A DNA stretch of 64,000 nt from Natronosalvus caseinilyticus (GCF_017357105.1 NZ_CP100395.1:62001-126000), one strand, 5' to 3'; shown: positions 26,550 to 35,123, numbered from the stretch's first letter. The notes: generated from the letters alone by a model not told the origin. Program-made: numbers and translations.

Positions 26550-26744
26550 CCGGTGGCTCGAGGGTTCCGGTACGTGGATCAGTGACAGAGGACGGCCACC
26601 TGGGGGAGTGGCCGGGTTATGGTGGTGCGATTTTCGTCCGCTTCGATGCCTAACGGTCTGTACCTCTGGCACGGGAGGGTATCAGACCGGGCTGACCTCC
26701 ACCAGTGAGTAACAAGGTTGTTGGCCCGTCGTATTCAGGGGAAG
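26550..26744 (+). ncRNA. Candidate structured RNA, family 2, copy A
   Basis: Similar over its whole length to 27024-27217, about 470 bp downstream in the same orientation. Shared blocks include CTCGAGGGTTCCGGTACGTG (CTCGAAGGTTCAGGTACGTG in B), GACGGCCACC, GCCTAA, ACCA and CCCGTCGTATTCA. Predicted helices: GGCCAC/GTGGCC near 26593, and a long hairpin CGGTCTG...CAGACCG with inner TACCTC/GAGGGTA (about 26653-26690). No shared reading frame is seen. Confidence 0.45.
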
Positions 26745-26801
26745 TCGAGACAACCGTCAGAGTCAACGAACACTCAAGTACATTGACTCAAGTCTCCTCC
26801 T

Positions 26802-27011
26802 ATGGCGCTATAAGACGTCCTCCCGGACCGACCGCTTTCCTTCGACGAGTTTCAAGACCTACAATCGAAAGACGCGTTTGATAGCGTAATGACGCTGGAT
26901 ACACCTGGTGTCGGGAAGGAGTACCTCATTTTGAAGAAGGCCGAAACCGAGTACCTCCTCCACCATATCGACGAGAAAGGCTGGCACCGGTGCGAAGAAC
27001 CACACAAGTAA
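26802..27011 (+). pseudogene. Small haloarchaeal protein gene with stop at codon 4
   Basis: ATG GCG CTA is followed by TAA, after which a strong coding frame continues: DVLPDRPLSFDEFQDLQSKD, then MTLDTPGVGKEYLILKKAET, then EYLLHHIDEKGWHRCEEPHK and TAA. A single change (GAA or similar to TAA) explains it. An internal ATG at 26889 could still give a 40-residue product. The family is not recognised. It lies between the two structured-repeat copies. Confidence 0.6.
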
Positions 27012-27023
27012 ATACAGGCGTTT

Positions 27024-27217
27024 CGTGGCGTAGCTCGAAGGTTCAGGTACGTGAATCGGTAGGGAAGACGGCCACCCGGGTGAAGGTGGCCGCCATGGGG
27101 TTGCGACGCCTAAGCGGCGCCATGCAAACTGGCCTGCGTACCCTGGGCCTTAGGGGTCAAGCCACCACTAGACATGCTACCAGAGGTCAATATAGTTCGC
27201 CCGTCGTATTCAAGGGC
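27024..27217 (+). ncRNA. Candidate structured RNA, family 2, copy B
   Basis: Partner of 26550-26744. The hairpin GGCCACC/GGTGGCC (about 27070-27091) corresponds to GGCCAC/GTGGCC in copy A with a different loop. A second hairpin with ACCCT/AGGGGT (about 27139-27157) takes the place of copy A's TACCTC/GAGGGTA. Conserved helices with changed bases favour a structured RNA over a degraded gene. Confidence 0.45.
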
Positions 27218-27387
27218 CGCTCGCTCGCACTTTCACACCTCGATTTCAGCACGTAGAAGCAGGTTCAGCCACGAGTCGACGCTTGTCACACGTCGGGCAC
27301 TCGAATCAGCTGTGAGATACCCGAGGGCCAGACCGACATACCGGCTTCCAGCGAGGGCCTTTTCCCTCGTTATCGTGTTATTACGAT

Positions 27388-27546
27388 ATGGCATCACAAT
27401 CCGACGCATTTTGCCATCTGTGTAATGACACGATGGACTCCGGCGAAGACGTTCAACAACACCTACTGAACGAACACCAGCCGCCTGAATTGGCCGAAGA
27501 ACTCGCCACTCTGTGGGAATCGGAGGAACATGGCAACCCTGAATAA
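27388..27546 (+). CDS. C2H2-type zinc-finger micro-protein, 52 aa
   Basis: CHLCNDTMDSGEDVQQHLLN followed by EHQPPELAEELATLWESEEH. Cys-x2-Cys and a later His-x4-His form a classical small zinc finger. Same length and same C-terminal helix (PELAEELA) as 27864-28022, so the two are paralogues. A TATA-like TTATTACGATATG spans the start. Likely DNA-, RNA- or protein-binding; its role is unknown. Confidence 0.75.
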   Translation: MASQSDAFCHLCNDTMDSGEDVQQHLLNEHQPPELAEELATLWESEEHGNPE

Positions 27547-27581
27547 CCTCGCTCGAGGCCCCGTTACTCGCCATCACCACC

Positions 27582-27776
27582 TCACATCTGTTCGGCCTCG
27601 TTGGCGAGCTGGCGCTCGAGCGACGTCGCCCCGTCGACGAGGTCAGTGGCCGTCTCGTGTTTCGGCTGGTCCAGGCCGGCGGCCGGCACCTTCTGGGGTG
27701 ACGCCAGCACGTCGCGGACGTGTGCGAGTGACTGTTCCCGGATCTCGAGGTCTGAGAGCGGGTCCTGTTCAGACAT
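27582..27776 (-). CDS. Hypothetical acidic protein, 64 aa
   Basis: Starts at Met 27776 (MSEQDPLSDLEIREQSLAHV) and ends LERQLANEAEQM; helical, acidic, with no domain call. Lies between and antisense to the two C2H2 genes. The longer upstream frame is a shadow of 27864-28022. Confidence 0.55.
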   Translation of the reverse strand: MSEQDPLSDLEIREQSLAHVRDVLASPQKVPAAGLDQPKHETATDLVDGATSLERQLANEAEQM

Positions 27777-27863
27777 CGCGTTCACCCCAAAGAGTCCGTG
27801 AGACGATCTCGAATCGACGTATCTCGGCGAGATCCTTTTGCCCTGACGAGGCGTATCTACTGC

Positions 27864-28022
27864 ATGGCAGTCATCTCCGAGCCGCTCTGCTTGCTGTGTA
27901 ACCAATCGGTCGACGACGACGAAGAGCTCGAACACCACCTGTTATTCGATCACCGGCCGACTGAATTGGCCGAAGAACTCGCGTCCCGGTGGGAGCCCGA
28001 GGAACTCGGCGATTTCCAGTAA
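27864..28022 (+). CDS. C2H2-type zinc-finger micro-protein, 52 aa (paralogue)
   Basis: CLLCNQSVDDDEELEHHLLF then DHRPTELAEELASRWEPEEL. The same Cys/His spacing, length and C-terminus as 27388-27546 indicate a local duplication. Confidence 0.75.
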   Translation: MAVISEPLCLLCNQSVDDDEELEHHLLFDHRPTELAEELASRWEPEELGDFQ

Positions 28023-28344
28023 CCCTGTTTTCGACCACCGCTGCATGACCCACGCGCCCGCACTGTGATTACTCGCCATCGTCACCGCCCAGTTCAGATC
28101 CCGCACCTACTGTTCGCTGAATACAGAACTTTGGGTGAGGGTGTGGTAATAATTGGCACAGTGGTGTGAGTTTATACGGATTCGGGCTGGTATCATCACC
28201 TGTCCTGGAGACCTGCCGTGGCATCCTGCATACGATCCAACGGCTCTCCAGTGACGTACTGAGGCATCGCCGAAAAACCCTCTCCCACCCCATGGTTTCT
28301 CGATCGGCTGGAAATATCCAGAGTGATCAATAACGTTCGAGGCG
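28023..28344. other. Gene-free stretch with cassette-like fragment
   Basis: No real gene is seen. GCTGAATACAG at 28118-28128 matches the inner block of the passenger-cassette ends but lacks the rest. Confidence 0.4.
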
Positions 28345-28605
28345 TTACTCGCCATCGTCCACCTCCTGCATCAGCCGCTCAAGGACGCCGCTCGAGAGCG
28401 TCAGGCTGTCGTAGATATTCTGTGCTTCGACGCGCTGGACGAGATGCACGCCGCCGTCTTCGAGAATTTCGAGGCGCGTCTCGCGTCCGACCTGCTCACC
28501 GCAGAATTCGTAGTTCTCCGTGGCCTTGAGCGCGGTCTCGATGCCGTTACCCAGCGGCCCGTCGACGGTCTTGAACTCGATGTCGATCAACTCACTCATC
28601 GTCAT
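28345..28605 (-). CDS. Hypothetical protein, 86 aa
   Basis: Begins MTMSELIDIEFKTVDGPLGN; Met at 28599 is an alternative start. Mixed alpha/beta composition with an acidic tail (VLERLMQEVDDGE). The start overlaps the end of the preceding helix-hairpin-helix frame, so the two form an operon. The family is not recognised. Confidence 0.65.
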   Translation of the reverse strand: MTMSELIDIEFKTVDGPLGNGIETALKATENYEFCGEQVGRETRLEILEDGGVHLVQRVEAQNIYDSLTLSSGVLERLMQEVDDGE

Positions 28606-28767
28606 TCATCACTCGTTCTGGACGCTCGATCAGCCTGTTCGCCACGGCCGCCTCACGATCCTTGAGGCACTCGACGGGCCAATCCCATCCGCTTGCTGGA
28701 GTGCCACTGGATCCTCAAGCGGGATGTCGCCGGCGTCGTCCCACTCGTCGACGAGCGCCTGAATCAT
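28592..28767 (-). pseudogene. Helix-hairpin-helix small protein, probable frameshift
   Basis: MIQALVDEWDDAGDIPLEDP then a HhH-like VALQQADGIGPSSASRI. The frame then ends abnormally (VRRPWRTG, stop at 28630). Shifting by one base gives REAAVANRLIERPERVMNDD ending at 28592 and overlapping the next start codon, as expected for the native end. HhH motifs bind DNA non-specifically. The shift lies near 28665. Confidence 0.55.
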
Positions 28768-28776
28768 CGTTTGGCC

Positions 28777-28830
28777 GGCTCTGTTGAAACCCTTTGAAGG
28801 TGATAGAAATAGCGTGCTGAATACAGTGCT
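28777..28830 (+). repeat. Solo cassette-family end (R type)
   Basis: GGCTCTGTTGAAACCCTTTG followed 40 bp later by GTGCTGAATACAG. It is a terminal inverted repeat of the passenger-cassette family with no visible partner. Confidence 0.65.
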
Positions 28831-29206
28831 CTGTAGGATCCTAGACGAGGCTGTGATTAGCCTAATACCATCGGAGAGCAGTCAACCACTTGGCTAGTAT
28901 CTGGAATCCACTGCAGTCTCTTGATTTTACAGGAATCTGTTCATCCAGCCATTAGCATCCGGGAAATTTCACCCATATCACATCGCAACTAACCACCTCC
29001 AATTGATCCAAAACCGGCGCAGCCTAGTGATCCTACAGAGCAGAATACAGAGAATGGAGGCAGCACAGCAGATTCGTTTGTTTCACAATCTCTGGCCGGA
29101 ACAACCGATACATACAGATGCGTACTGTCCGATGTTCTCCAGTACATGACACTCAGATTACGCAGTCACCATAACTGCTTATGGAGCGAGGAGATGTCTC
29201 TCCTCT
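28831..29206. other. Gene-free region with an L-type cassette end (29047-29130)
   Basis: ATACAGAGAATGGAGGCAGC and GTTTGTTTCAC with CCGATACATACAGATGCG match the L-type subterminal sequence at 16334 and 24013. The outer terminal repeat is not recognisable. No gene is seen before the DUF2270 start. Confidence 0.5.
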
Positions 29207-29926
29207 ATGACCGATTCGAATAGCGACGAGTTCGACCCAACAGCACCCGACCAACGGGAGATCGGCCGCGAAATGGTTGACGACAGCACGGGACTCGGTT
29301 CGGTGATGGCCCACGCCTACCGCGGAGAGATCGACCGAGTGGGGACGTGGCGCCAGCGCCTCGACGAGACGACGACGTGGGCGGTGACGCTGATGGCAGC
29401 AATTTTGACGTGGGCGTTTTCGAGTACCGATAACCCACACTATATCGTGCTGATCGGGATCGTCGTCGTCACCGTCTTTCTGGGCATCGAAGCACGGCGG
29501 TACCGGGACTACGACGTCTTTCGCTCTCGCGCTCGAGTCATCCAGGAGAACCTGTTCGCAAACGCCCTCGATCCGTCCCAAGGCACTGAAAGCCACGACT
29601 GGCGAGCGGAACTGAGCAGGGACTATCGCCGGCCGACGCTGAAAGTCTCGTTCTACGAAGCACTCACAAACCGGCTCCGGCGTGTGTACCTTGCTCTGCT
29701 CAGTGTCCTACTGGTCGCGTGGGTCTTCAGGATTACAGCGTTCGCGCCGCGCCAGGACTGGCTGACAACCGCTGGAATCGCCCGTCTCCCCGGGATTGCT
29801 GTGGTTGCCGTTGTGGGCGTGTTCTACGTTGTACTGCTGGGCGTCACCTTCTGGCCCCGTGAACGCCATGCCAAGGGTGAATTCCGTGAAGGGGACCCGG
29901 ACGATTGGAAAGAGACAGACCGATAA
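29207..29926 (+). CDS. DUF2270 membrane protein
   Basis: A 239-residue protein with four membrane segments in two pairs (TTWAVTLMAAILTWAFSS / YIVLIGIVVVTVFLGIEARR, and LALLSVLLVAWVFRITAF / IAVVAVVGVFYVVLLGVTFW). The DUF2270 signature MAHAYRGEIDRVGTWRQRLD precedes the first span, and RRYRDYDVFRSRARVIQENL follows the second. Function unknown, widespread in halophiles. The CNNM gene follows on the same strand. Confidence 0.9.
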   Translation: MTDSNSDEFDPTAPDQREIGREMVDDSTGLGSVMAHAYRGEIDRVGTWRQRLDETTTWAVTLMAAILTWAFSSTDNPHYIVLIGIVVVTVFLGIEARRYRDYDVFRSRARVIQENLFANALDPSQGTESHDWRAELSRDYRRPTLKVSFYEALTNRLRRVYLALLSVLLVAWVFRITAFAPRQDWLTTAGIARLPGIAVVAVVGVFYVVLLGVTFWPRERHAKGEFREGDPDDWKETDR

Positions 29927-30041
29927 CTACATTGACAGCAGTCGGTCACCCGCGAACCACTTAGAGGATTTTAGTCATTGGGGAGAGATGTATAGCTATG
30001 GACACACCACAATTGAACGGCAGTACTTTCTGGGAGTATCG

Positions 30042-31424
30042 ATGGTAGACGTTGCGCTCTCGGCGGCACAACTCGTCTTAGCGCTGATTCTCGTGGTATT
30101 AAACGGCTTTTTTGTCGCTGCAGAGTTCGCCTTCGTTCGAATTCGGGGGACATCGGTCGACCAGCTCGTCGAGGAGGGGCGGCCCGGCTCGGGGACGCTC
30201 CAGGAGGTGATGACGAATCTCGACAACTACCTCGCCACGACACAACTCGGCATCACCATCGCCTCGCTCGGGTTGGGATGGGTCGGCGAACCCGCAGTGG
30301 CGGCGCTCATCGAGCCCATTCTAGAATCGGTTCTCCCGGCGGCTCTCATCCATCTCGTCGCGTTCGCAATCGGCTTTAGCATCATCACATTTCTCCACGT
30401 CGTCTTCGGTGAACTCGCCCCGAAGACACTCGCAATCGCCCAGACCGAGCGACTCTCGCTGTTCCTCGCCCCGCCAATGAAGGCCTTCTATTACCTACTC
30501 TATCCGGGCATTGTCGTCTTCAACGGGGCGGCCAACGCGTTCACGCGGTCGCTCGGTGTGCCGCCCGCTTCCGAAACCGATGAGACACTCGGTGAGCGGG
30601 AGCTCCTTCGAGTACTAACACAATCCGGTGAGGGAGGGGGCATTGACGTGGCAGAAGTGACGATGATCGAGCGCGTCTTCGACCTTGACGATATCGTGGT
30701 GCGGGAGGTCATGGTCCCACGACCGGACGTGGTGAGCGTTCCGGCGGATGCCACACTATCCGAACTGCATTCGATCGTCTTAGAGGCCGGACACACGCGC
30801 TATCCGGTTCTCGAGGCCAACGACGGTAATCAAGTAGTTGGATTCGTCGATGTCAAGGACGTGCTGCGAGCAGAGGTGACCGGTGGGGATGCCGAGAGAG
30901 TTGGTGACCTCGTCCGCGAGATTCGCATCGTCCCGGAGACGATGGCAATTAGCGATCTCCTGTTACAGTTCAGGGAGGATCGACAGCAGATGGCCGCAGT
31001 CATCGACGAGTGGGGAGCATTCGAGGGGATTGCAACGGTTGAAGACGTCGTTGAGGCCCTCGTTGGAGACCTTCGAGACGGGTTTGATCTCGATAAGCGC
31101 GAACCGTCGATACGGCGGCGCGACGATGAGGGGTACGACATTGACGGCGGAGTCCAATTGTCGAAAGTGAATGAGACCCTCGCTGGGGACTTCGAAAGCG
31201 AGGCGGTCGAAACGATCGGTGGACTGGTACTCGAACAACTCAACCGCGCACCAGAACCTGGCGACCGCGTCGAGGTCGCCGGTCACGTCGTTGAGGTAAC
31301 GAGCATCGAGGGGCCCGAATTTCGACGGTACGGGTCCACGAAAGAGATATCGATGATCCAGCGGTGGACTAAATGGGTATGGACTCGCTCGTTTAGGTCC
31401 GTTCGGCTTCGCGCCGTCGTCTAA
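30042..31424 (+). CDS. CNNM/CorC-type transporter: DUF21, CBS pair and CorC_HlyC domains
   Basis: A 460-residue membrane protein related to Mg2+/Co2+ exporters. DUF21 domain: VVLNGFFVAAEFAFVRIRGT, LATTQLGITIASLGLGWVGE and VVFGELAPKTLAIAQTE. The CBS pair is at about residues 215-340 (VMVPRPDVVSVPADATLSEL, MAAVIDEWGAFEGIATVEDV). The C-terminal CorC_HlyC domain ends RVEVAGHVVEVTSIEGPEFR. The Met at 30042 matches the family's N-terminus; the frame extends to 29796, overlapping DUF2270, without similarity. The last 25 residues (Trp/Arg-rich) are unusual. Compare the CBS-less copy in the cassette 7552-8368. Confidence 0.92.
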   Translation: MVDVALSAAQLVLALILVVLNGFFVAAEFAFVRIRGTSVDQLVEEGRPGSGTLQEVMTNLDNYLATTQLGITIASLGLGWVGEPAVAALIEPILESVLPAALIHLVAFAIGFSIITFLHVVFGELAPKTLAIAQTERLSLFLAPPMKAFYYLLYPGIVVFNGAANAFTRSLGVPPASETDETLGERELLRVLTQSGEGGGIDVAEVTMIERVFDLDDIVVREVMVPRPDVVSVPADATLSELHSIVLEAGHTRYPVLEANDGNQVVGFVDVKDVLRAEVTGGDAERVGDLVREIRIVPETMAISDLLLQFREDRQQMAAVIDEWGAFEGIATVEDVVEALVGDLRDGFDLDKREPSIRRRDDEGYDIDGGVQLSKVNETLAGDFESEAVETIGGLVLEQLNRAPEPGDRVEVAGHVVEVTSIEGPEFRRYGSTKEISMIQRWTKWVWTRSFRSVRLRAVV

Positions 31425-31525
31425 TTGGTGTTTTGTTCTCTACCGGTCTGACTCGTAGTCGTTCATCAATCGGATCAACAATTGATGAGTCTTGGATTCC
31501 AGCGATGGAATCAGATCTACGGTTT

Positions 31526-31562
31526 GACATCCTCTCTGCCCTGAAGGACGAGGATTCCCGAG
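31526..31562. mobile_element. Solitary right end of an IS200/IS605-type (tnpB) element
   Basis: GACATCCTC...GCCxxxAA...GAGGATTCCC is the same end signature seen at 40920-40955 beyond the intact tnpB. No tnpA or tnpB coding sequence adjoins it. Confidence 0.55.
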
Positions 31563-31878
31563 TCAAGCGAATCGATACGGGAGGTCGATGGTGCCACTGA
31601 CGGCAGTGTGTCTTGTTCGGACGAAACCGTCTGAGCGTTCGTAGTTTTGGCTAATGAATTGACTGGTTCGCCACGAAATTCGCGTTCGTGAGTTTCGAGC
31701 GCCTTCGTGATTTGGCGTTTCGGCGGATCGAGGATCGACTAAGATTGACTAACTGACTGCGCTCGTTGATACAGCCACACAAACTATCCTCAATGTCCAC
31801 TGTACGGCCTAAAATATCATGTCTTGCCCGAACGCAAAAGATTGCGACCTCCGAGAATGAGCACGAATAATTCTCAAT

Positions 31879-31933
31879 TCTCGATTGGAAAGACAGGCGT
31901 GGGTGGCTTCGCGTGAATGACAACACGCTCTAA
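31879..31933 (+). pseudogene. 3' remnant of a SprT-like/YgjP metallopeptidase
   Basis: Reads ILDWKDRRGWLRVNDNTL then TAA, matching the C-terminal PDYKDRxEWLRVNGNTL of the broken gene at 15108-15584. It is a second relic of the same family. Confidence 0.6.
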
Positions 31934-31970
31934 GTCTAAGCTATAGTGCTCACTGTATGGGCGGTACTGA

Positions 31971-32126
31971 TCAATCCATTATTTTAAAATTCTGGCTGCC
32001 GCAGGGACAGTCGTCTGTACCGATCGGTCGAATTCTATTGTTTGCACAGACTACTGCTGCGTGGGCTGTTCCGCACTCAGTACAGATAGCGACCACACGG
32101 TTCTCACCACCTATCTCTCGAGACAT
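31971..32126 (-). CDS. Small zinc-ribbon protein, 51 aa
   Basis: MSREIGGENRVVAICTECGT with CANN, PIGTDDCPCGSQNF and end IMD. Two zinc knuckles (CTECG and CPCG) around a PIG turn place it with 22941-23123 and 16456-16650. The start is the ATG at 32126; the ORF is short but the pattern is clear. Confidence 0.7.
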   Translation of the reverse strand: MSREIGGENRVVAICTECGTAHAAVVCANNRIRPIGTDDCPCGSQNFKIMD

Positions 32127-32255
32127 AGGAGTACCACTCGACCATGCATATTCAAGCCTGTTCCTGCATACCGCGAAAGTCCTTTAGAAGGAAATGTCCC
32201 TATTTGTTAGACACTATTCCCAAGAGGTGAGTGCAATGCCGAGTACCGATTTGGA

Positions 32256-32411
32256 TCAGTCACGATTGGGTTCGAAATTCTTTAATTCGAACCAGACCTC
32301 GATTAGAAGGGCTACGAATACGACGAAAAGGCTAGCCATCCCAACGCTTTGTCCCCGCCTAATGATCTCCAGAAACAGGAATCCGTGGCTCTGTTGAAAT
32401 CCTTTGAACAT
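32256..32411 (-). CDS. Short membrane-protein ORF fused to a cassette end
   Basis: Starts within the cassette terminal repeat (MFKGFQQSHGFLFLEIIRR) and continues with one membrane helix (VGMASLFVVFVALLIEVWFE) and a polar tail. It may be a gene remnant whose 5' end was replaced by the repeat. Low certainty. Confidence 0.3.
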   Translation of the reverse strand: MFKGFQQSHGFLFLEIIRRGQSVGMASLFVVFVALLIEVWFELKNFEPNRD

Positions 32412-32455
32412 GATCGGTTTGGTACCGTCTGCGGTAAGTACAGTGATATGGTGAC
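32389..32455 (+). repeat. Solo cassette-family end (L-like)
   Basis: GGCTCTGTTGAAATCCTTTG followed about 50 bp later by GTACAGTGATATGG, resembling the L end (terminal repeat, about 48 bp, ATACAGAGGATGG). No partner end was found. Confidence 0.55.
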
Positions 32456-32547
32456 CACCAAACGAACAAAGCTGCATCCGACCTTCCCGACGGGTGCAGG
32501 CACCATCGTTTTCCGCATATGAGGGGTACGAGCGGCGAGGAAAAATC

Positions 32548-32991
32548 ATGAGCAATACACCGACCGACACCGGAATGGACTCCGACGCTGGGTCAGCCCG
32601 GAACAGAGAGACGCTGAATACGGACGTGATGCAGTGGTTGAGCGCCCTTGTCGCCCTGATCGGGTTATACCTCGTCGCCTCGCCGTTTATCTTTGAGTCG
32701 ACAGACGCAGCGACCTGGAACGATACGCTCGTCGGAACAGGTATCTTTCTGCTTGCCGGGTACAACTTCTACCGACTGTCGAAGGACCGATTGGCAAGTG
32801 TCGCCGTTGCATCGCTGACTGTCTTGCTCGGCCTTTGGACAGCGATCGTCCCATACGTCATGGAGATGGGGAGCAACGAACTTGCAACCGGGACCACACT
32901 CTCCGGCCTGGCTGTCGCTGCCCTTTCGGCCTACAACGCATACGCGAACGGGAAAGCCGACGCACCAGACCACGTCCGCACTCGCGCCTAG
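32548..32991 (+). CDS. SPW-repeat integral membrane protein
   Basis: A 147-residue protein with four membrane segments in two repeats: VMQWLSALVALIGLYLVASP then GTGIFLLAGYNFYRL, and VASLTVLLGLWTAIVPYVME then LSGLAVAALSAYNAYAN. The SP(F/W) and W-containing repeats match the SPW family. The ATG at 32548 follows AGGAAAAATC and removes a non-conserved leader. Function unknown. Confidence 0.85.
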   Translation: MSNTPTDTGMDSDAGSARNRETLNTDVMQWLSALVALIGLYLVASPFIFESTDAATWNDTLVGTGIFLLAGYNFYRLSKDRLASVAVASLTVLLGLWTAIVPYVMEMGSNELATGTTLSGLAVAALSAYNAYANGKADAPDHVRTRA

Positions 32992-33334
32992 CTCACCTAT
33001 TGATGGCTCTTTTCGAGTTCTTGGAACGCAACGTAGCCCGAATACGGTCCGACTGACAGTTCTCCTTCTGACAGGGATACCTAAGTAATCCATACACAAC
33101 TGTAGTGAGCAATAGCTCCACAAAAATTATGTATGATGGAACGGGTTTGAACAGAAACTCCCGAGAAGTTGCTGATGATCTGAGCCTTCACGACTATCCG
33201 TAGTCCACGTGGACATCCTTCAATCGCGAATCTATCTGAAGTGTTAGCCGACCGTGTTGTCATCTAGATCTAGTTTCTCGTGTAATCGCAGGGCGAACGT
33301 ACTTCTGGCTGTCTCAGATCGTTTAGGTATAACA

Positions 33335-34489
33335 GTGCCGTCCAGTAACACCGATCAGGGCGCGTTCATCTTCGACTCAGCTGACGGATCGAAAGAGACG
33401 CGTCGATGTCGAGCGGGAGAGAAACAACATTTTGAGTACGCCGTAGGGGAGAACTATCTGGGCCAGCCCATCAAAATGCCGGTAACGATCATCAACGGCG
33501 AACGGTCTGGACCGCGGCTCTTACTCACTGCCGCGGTCCATGGCGACGAAATAAACGGTGTGAAGGTCCTCCAGCGGATGGCGAACCGGTATGAGCCAAC
33601 TGAGCTCCATGGCACGCTCGTCTGCATCCACGTGGTAAATGTGCCGGGCTACCAGGCCGAAGAACGGTACCTGCCGATATATGATCGAGATTTGAACCGT
33701 TCGTTTCCGGGCCTCTCCGACGGGTCAGAGGCGTCACGGATGGCGAAGATAATCTACGATCAATTCGTCAGTCGGTGCGACATCGGACTCGACTTCCACG
33801 CGTCGACGCGGAACAAACTGGCACTAATGCACGCTCGAGCGGACATGGACGACGACGGCGTCGAGCGTCTCGTCAACGCATTCGGCATCGAATTGGTGTT
33901 GTCCGGCGCGGGCAATGAGGGCGCGTTACGACGAGAAGCAACCGAAGACGGCATCTCGATGGCCACGATCGAGATGGGGGAGGCGAATCGATTCCAGCCC
34001 GTATTGATCGAACGGGCGATTGACGGTGTCGAGAATGTCATGGCAGAGTACGACCTTTTGCCGGAGACCGACCCAGACGCACCTGAGTTCGGGAAGGTGC
34101 TCCAGAGCGACGGTGAGAAGGAATGGCTTCGCGCGGATACCGGCGGCCTGGTGGATATGAAGTGGGGGCCACACCCGATCGTGAGCGAAGGCGAGACAAT
34201 TTGCGTTATCTCAGATCACTTTGCGCAGGAGGAGCACGCTGTTGAGGCACCATTTATGGGCCTGCTGATCGGCATTCTGGCGAACCCGCGAGTGCTACCC
34301 GGTCGTCCGTTGATCCACCTGGTCGAAATATCTGAGGACGAATACGATGAGGCTGAGGCGACGTTTGAGGAGCTCGGATTTCAGGCCCAACGAACGTTCC
34401 ACTGGATGGGTGAGATGAGCGAGGTCATCGTCGACACGACCCTCGATGACGCCAAAGAGGCAACTGAGGGAACACTCGACGAGGGGTGA
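33335..34489 (+). CDS. Succinylglutamate desuccinylase/aspartoacylase family hydrolase
   Basis: A zinc-dependent carboxypeptidase-like amidohydrolase of about 384 residues. The zinc motif is TAAVHGDEINGVKVL; the third ligand lies in IGLDFHASTRNK. Substrate-binding DLNRSFPG and a catalytic Glu region (ATIEMGEANRF) are also present. The C-terminal beta domain (GLVDMKWGPHPIVSEGETIC) is typical of haloarchaeal members. GTG at 33335 is preferred, with TATA-like TTTAGGTATA just upstream; the ORF runs back to 33254 with an atypical leader. The substrate is unknown. Confidence 0.9.
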   Translation: MPSSNTDQGAFIFDSADGSKETRRCRAGEKQHFEYAVGENYLGQPIKMPVTIINGERSGPRLLLTAAVHGDEINGVKVLQRMANRYEPTELHGTLVCIHVVNVPGYQAEERYLPIYDRDLNRSFPGLSDGSEASRMAKIIYDQFVSRCDIGLDFHASTRNKLALMHARADMDDDGVERLVNAFGIELVLSGAGNEGALRREATEDGISMATIEMGEANRFQPVLIERAIDGVENVMAEYDLLPETDPDAPEFGKVLQSDGEKEWLRADTGGLVDMKWGPHPIVSEGETICVISDHFAQEEHAVEAPFMGLLIGILANPRVLPGRPLIHLVEISEDEYDEAEATFEELGFQAQRTFHWMGEMSEVIVDTTLDDAKEATEGTLDEG

Positions 34490-34766
34490 AATAACGAAGA
34501 CGACGATGCACTCACGGCGACTGATGTTACGCCGAACACCGGGCTCTCCCAACGTTTGATAGATCAATCTTCTGTATTCAGCAGGCTCTCTCTGACAGAT
34601 TCTCGGCAGATGATTCGGATGATGCAAGATACAAAGCGCGAATGTCGCATGATATCTGGTTCAATTTGTGAAGGTGGTCGCTCAGTATAGGCGTTGTAGT
34701 GAACGAATTTGCATTCTACTATCGTCACCACACCGGAACGTCTCGCGAAAACCCTTGGACAGTCGT
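34490..34766. other. Intergenic with cassette-end fragments
   Basis: TCTGTATTCAGCA at 34571-34583 abuts GGCTCT at 34584, followed 41 bp later by GATACAAAGCGCGAATG (34628-34644), which is the R-type left end. It looks like one decayed end inserted into another. No gene is seen. Confidence 0.5.
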
Positions 34767-35123
34767 CTATGCGTTAGCGTGACCGCTGAGTTCCAGATAC
34801 GGCGCAACTACCGTTCGCCCGACCGCTAATTCCACCTGTTCCTCGTCCGTGCTGTATCGAACGAGTCCCGCATCATGGAGGTGCGGCAGGTGACAGTGCG
34901 CCAAGTCGGTGAGAACACGCTCGTACCGTTCGTTCGTCGGCTCGCCTTCTTGAATCGCGATGTACTCGGCCAGATCGCCGATCGGGATGGCCGCCGGTTT
35001 TTGCGCTAGATATGCCACTACGTGCTGTCGACGGTCGTGGGAAAAGGCCGTAAACAGCTGCGTCGGGGTGATATCGCGGCGCTCATCGTCGGGCTGGTTC
35101 GGGTCTCTGGTTAGTGCTGTCAT
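34767..35123 (-). CDS. DUF7344 winged-helix protein
   Basis: A 118-residue protein with PTQLFTAFSHDRRQHVVAYL, central RVLTDLAHCHLPHLHDAGLV and a strand VELAVGRTV. Same family as 13784-14116. Putative DNA-binding regulator. Confidence 0.85.
   Translation of the reverse strand: MTALTRDPNQPDDERRDITPTQLFTAFSHDRRQHVVAYLAQKPAAIPIGDLAEYIAIQEGEPTNERYERVLTDLAHCHLPHLHDAGLVRYSTDEEQVELAVGRTVVAPYLELSGHANA

Larger units (their letters stand above)
31425..31970. other. Gene-free region with two relics
   Basis: Holds a solitary tnpB-element right end at about 31526-31562 (GACATCCTCTCTGCCCTGAA, then GGACGAGGATTCCC) and the last 17 codons of a SprT-like protease at 31879-31933. No intact gene is seen. Confidence 0.6.
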
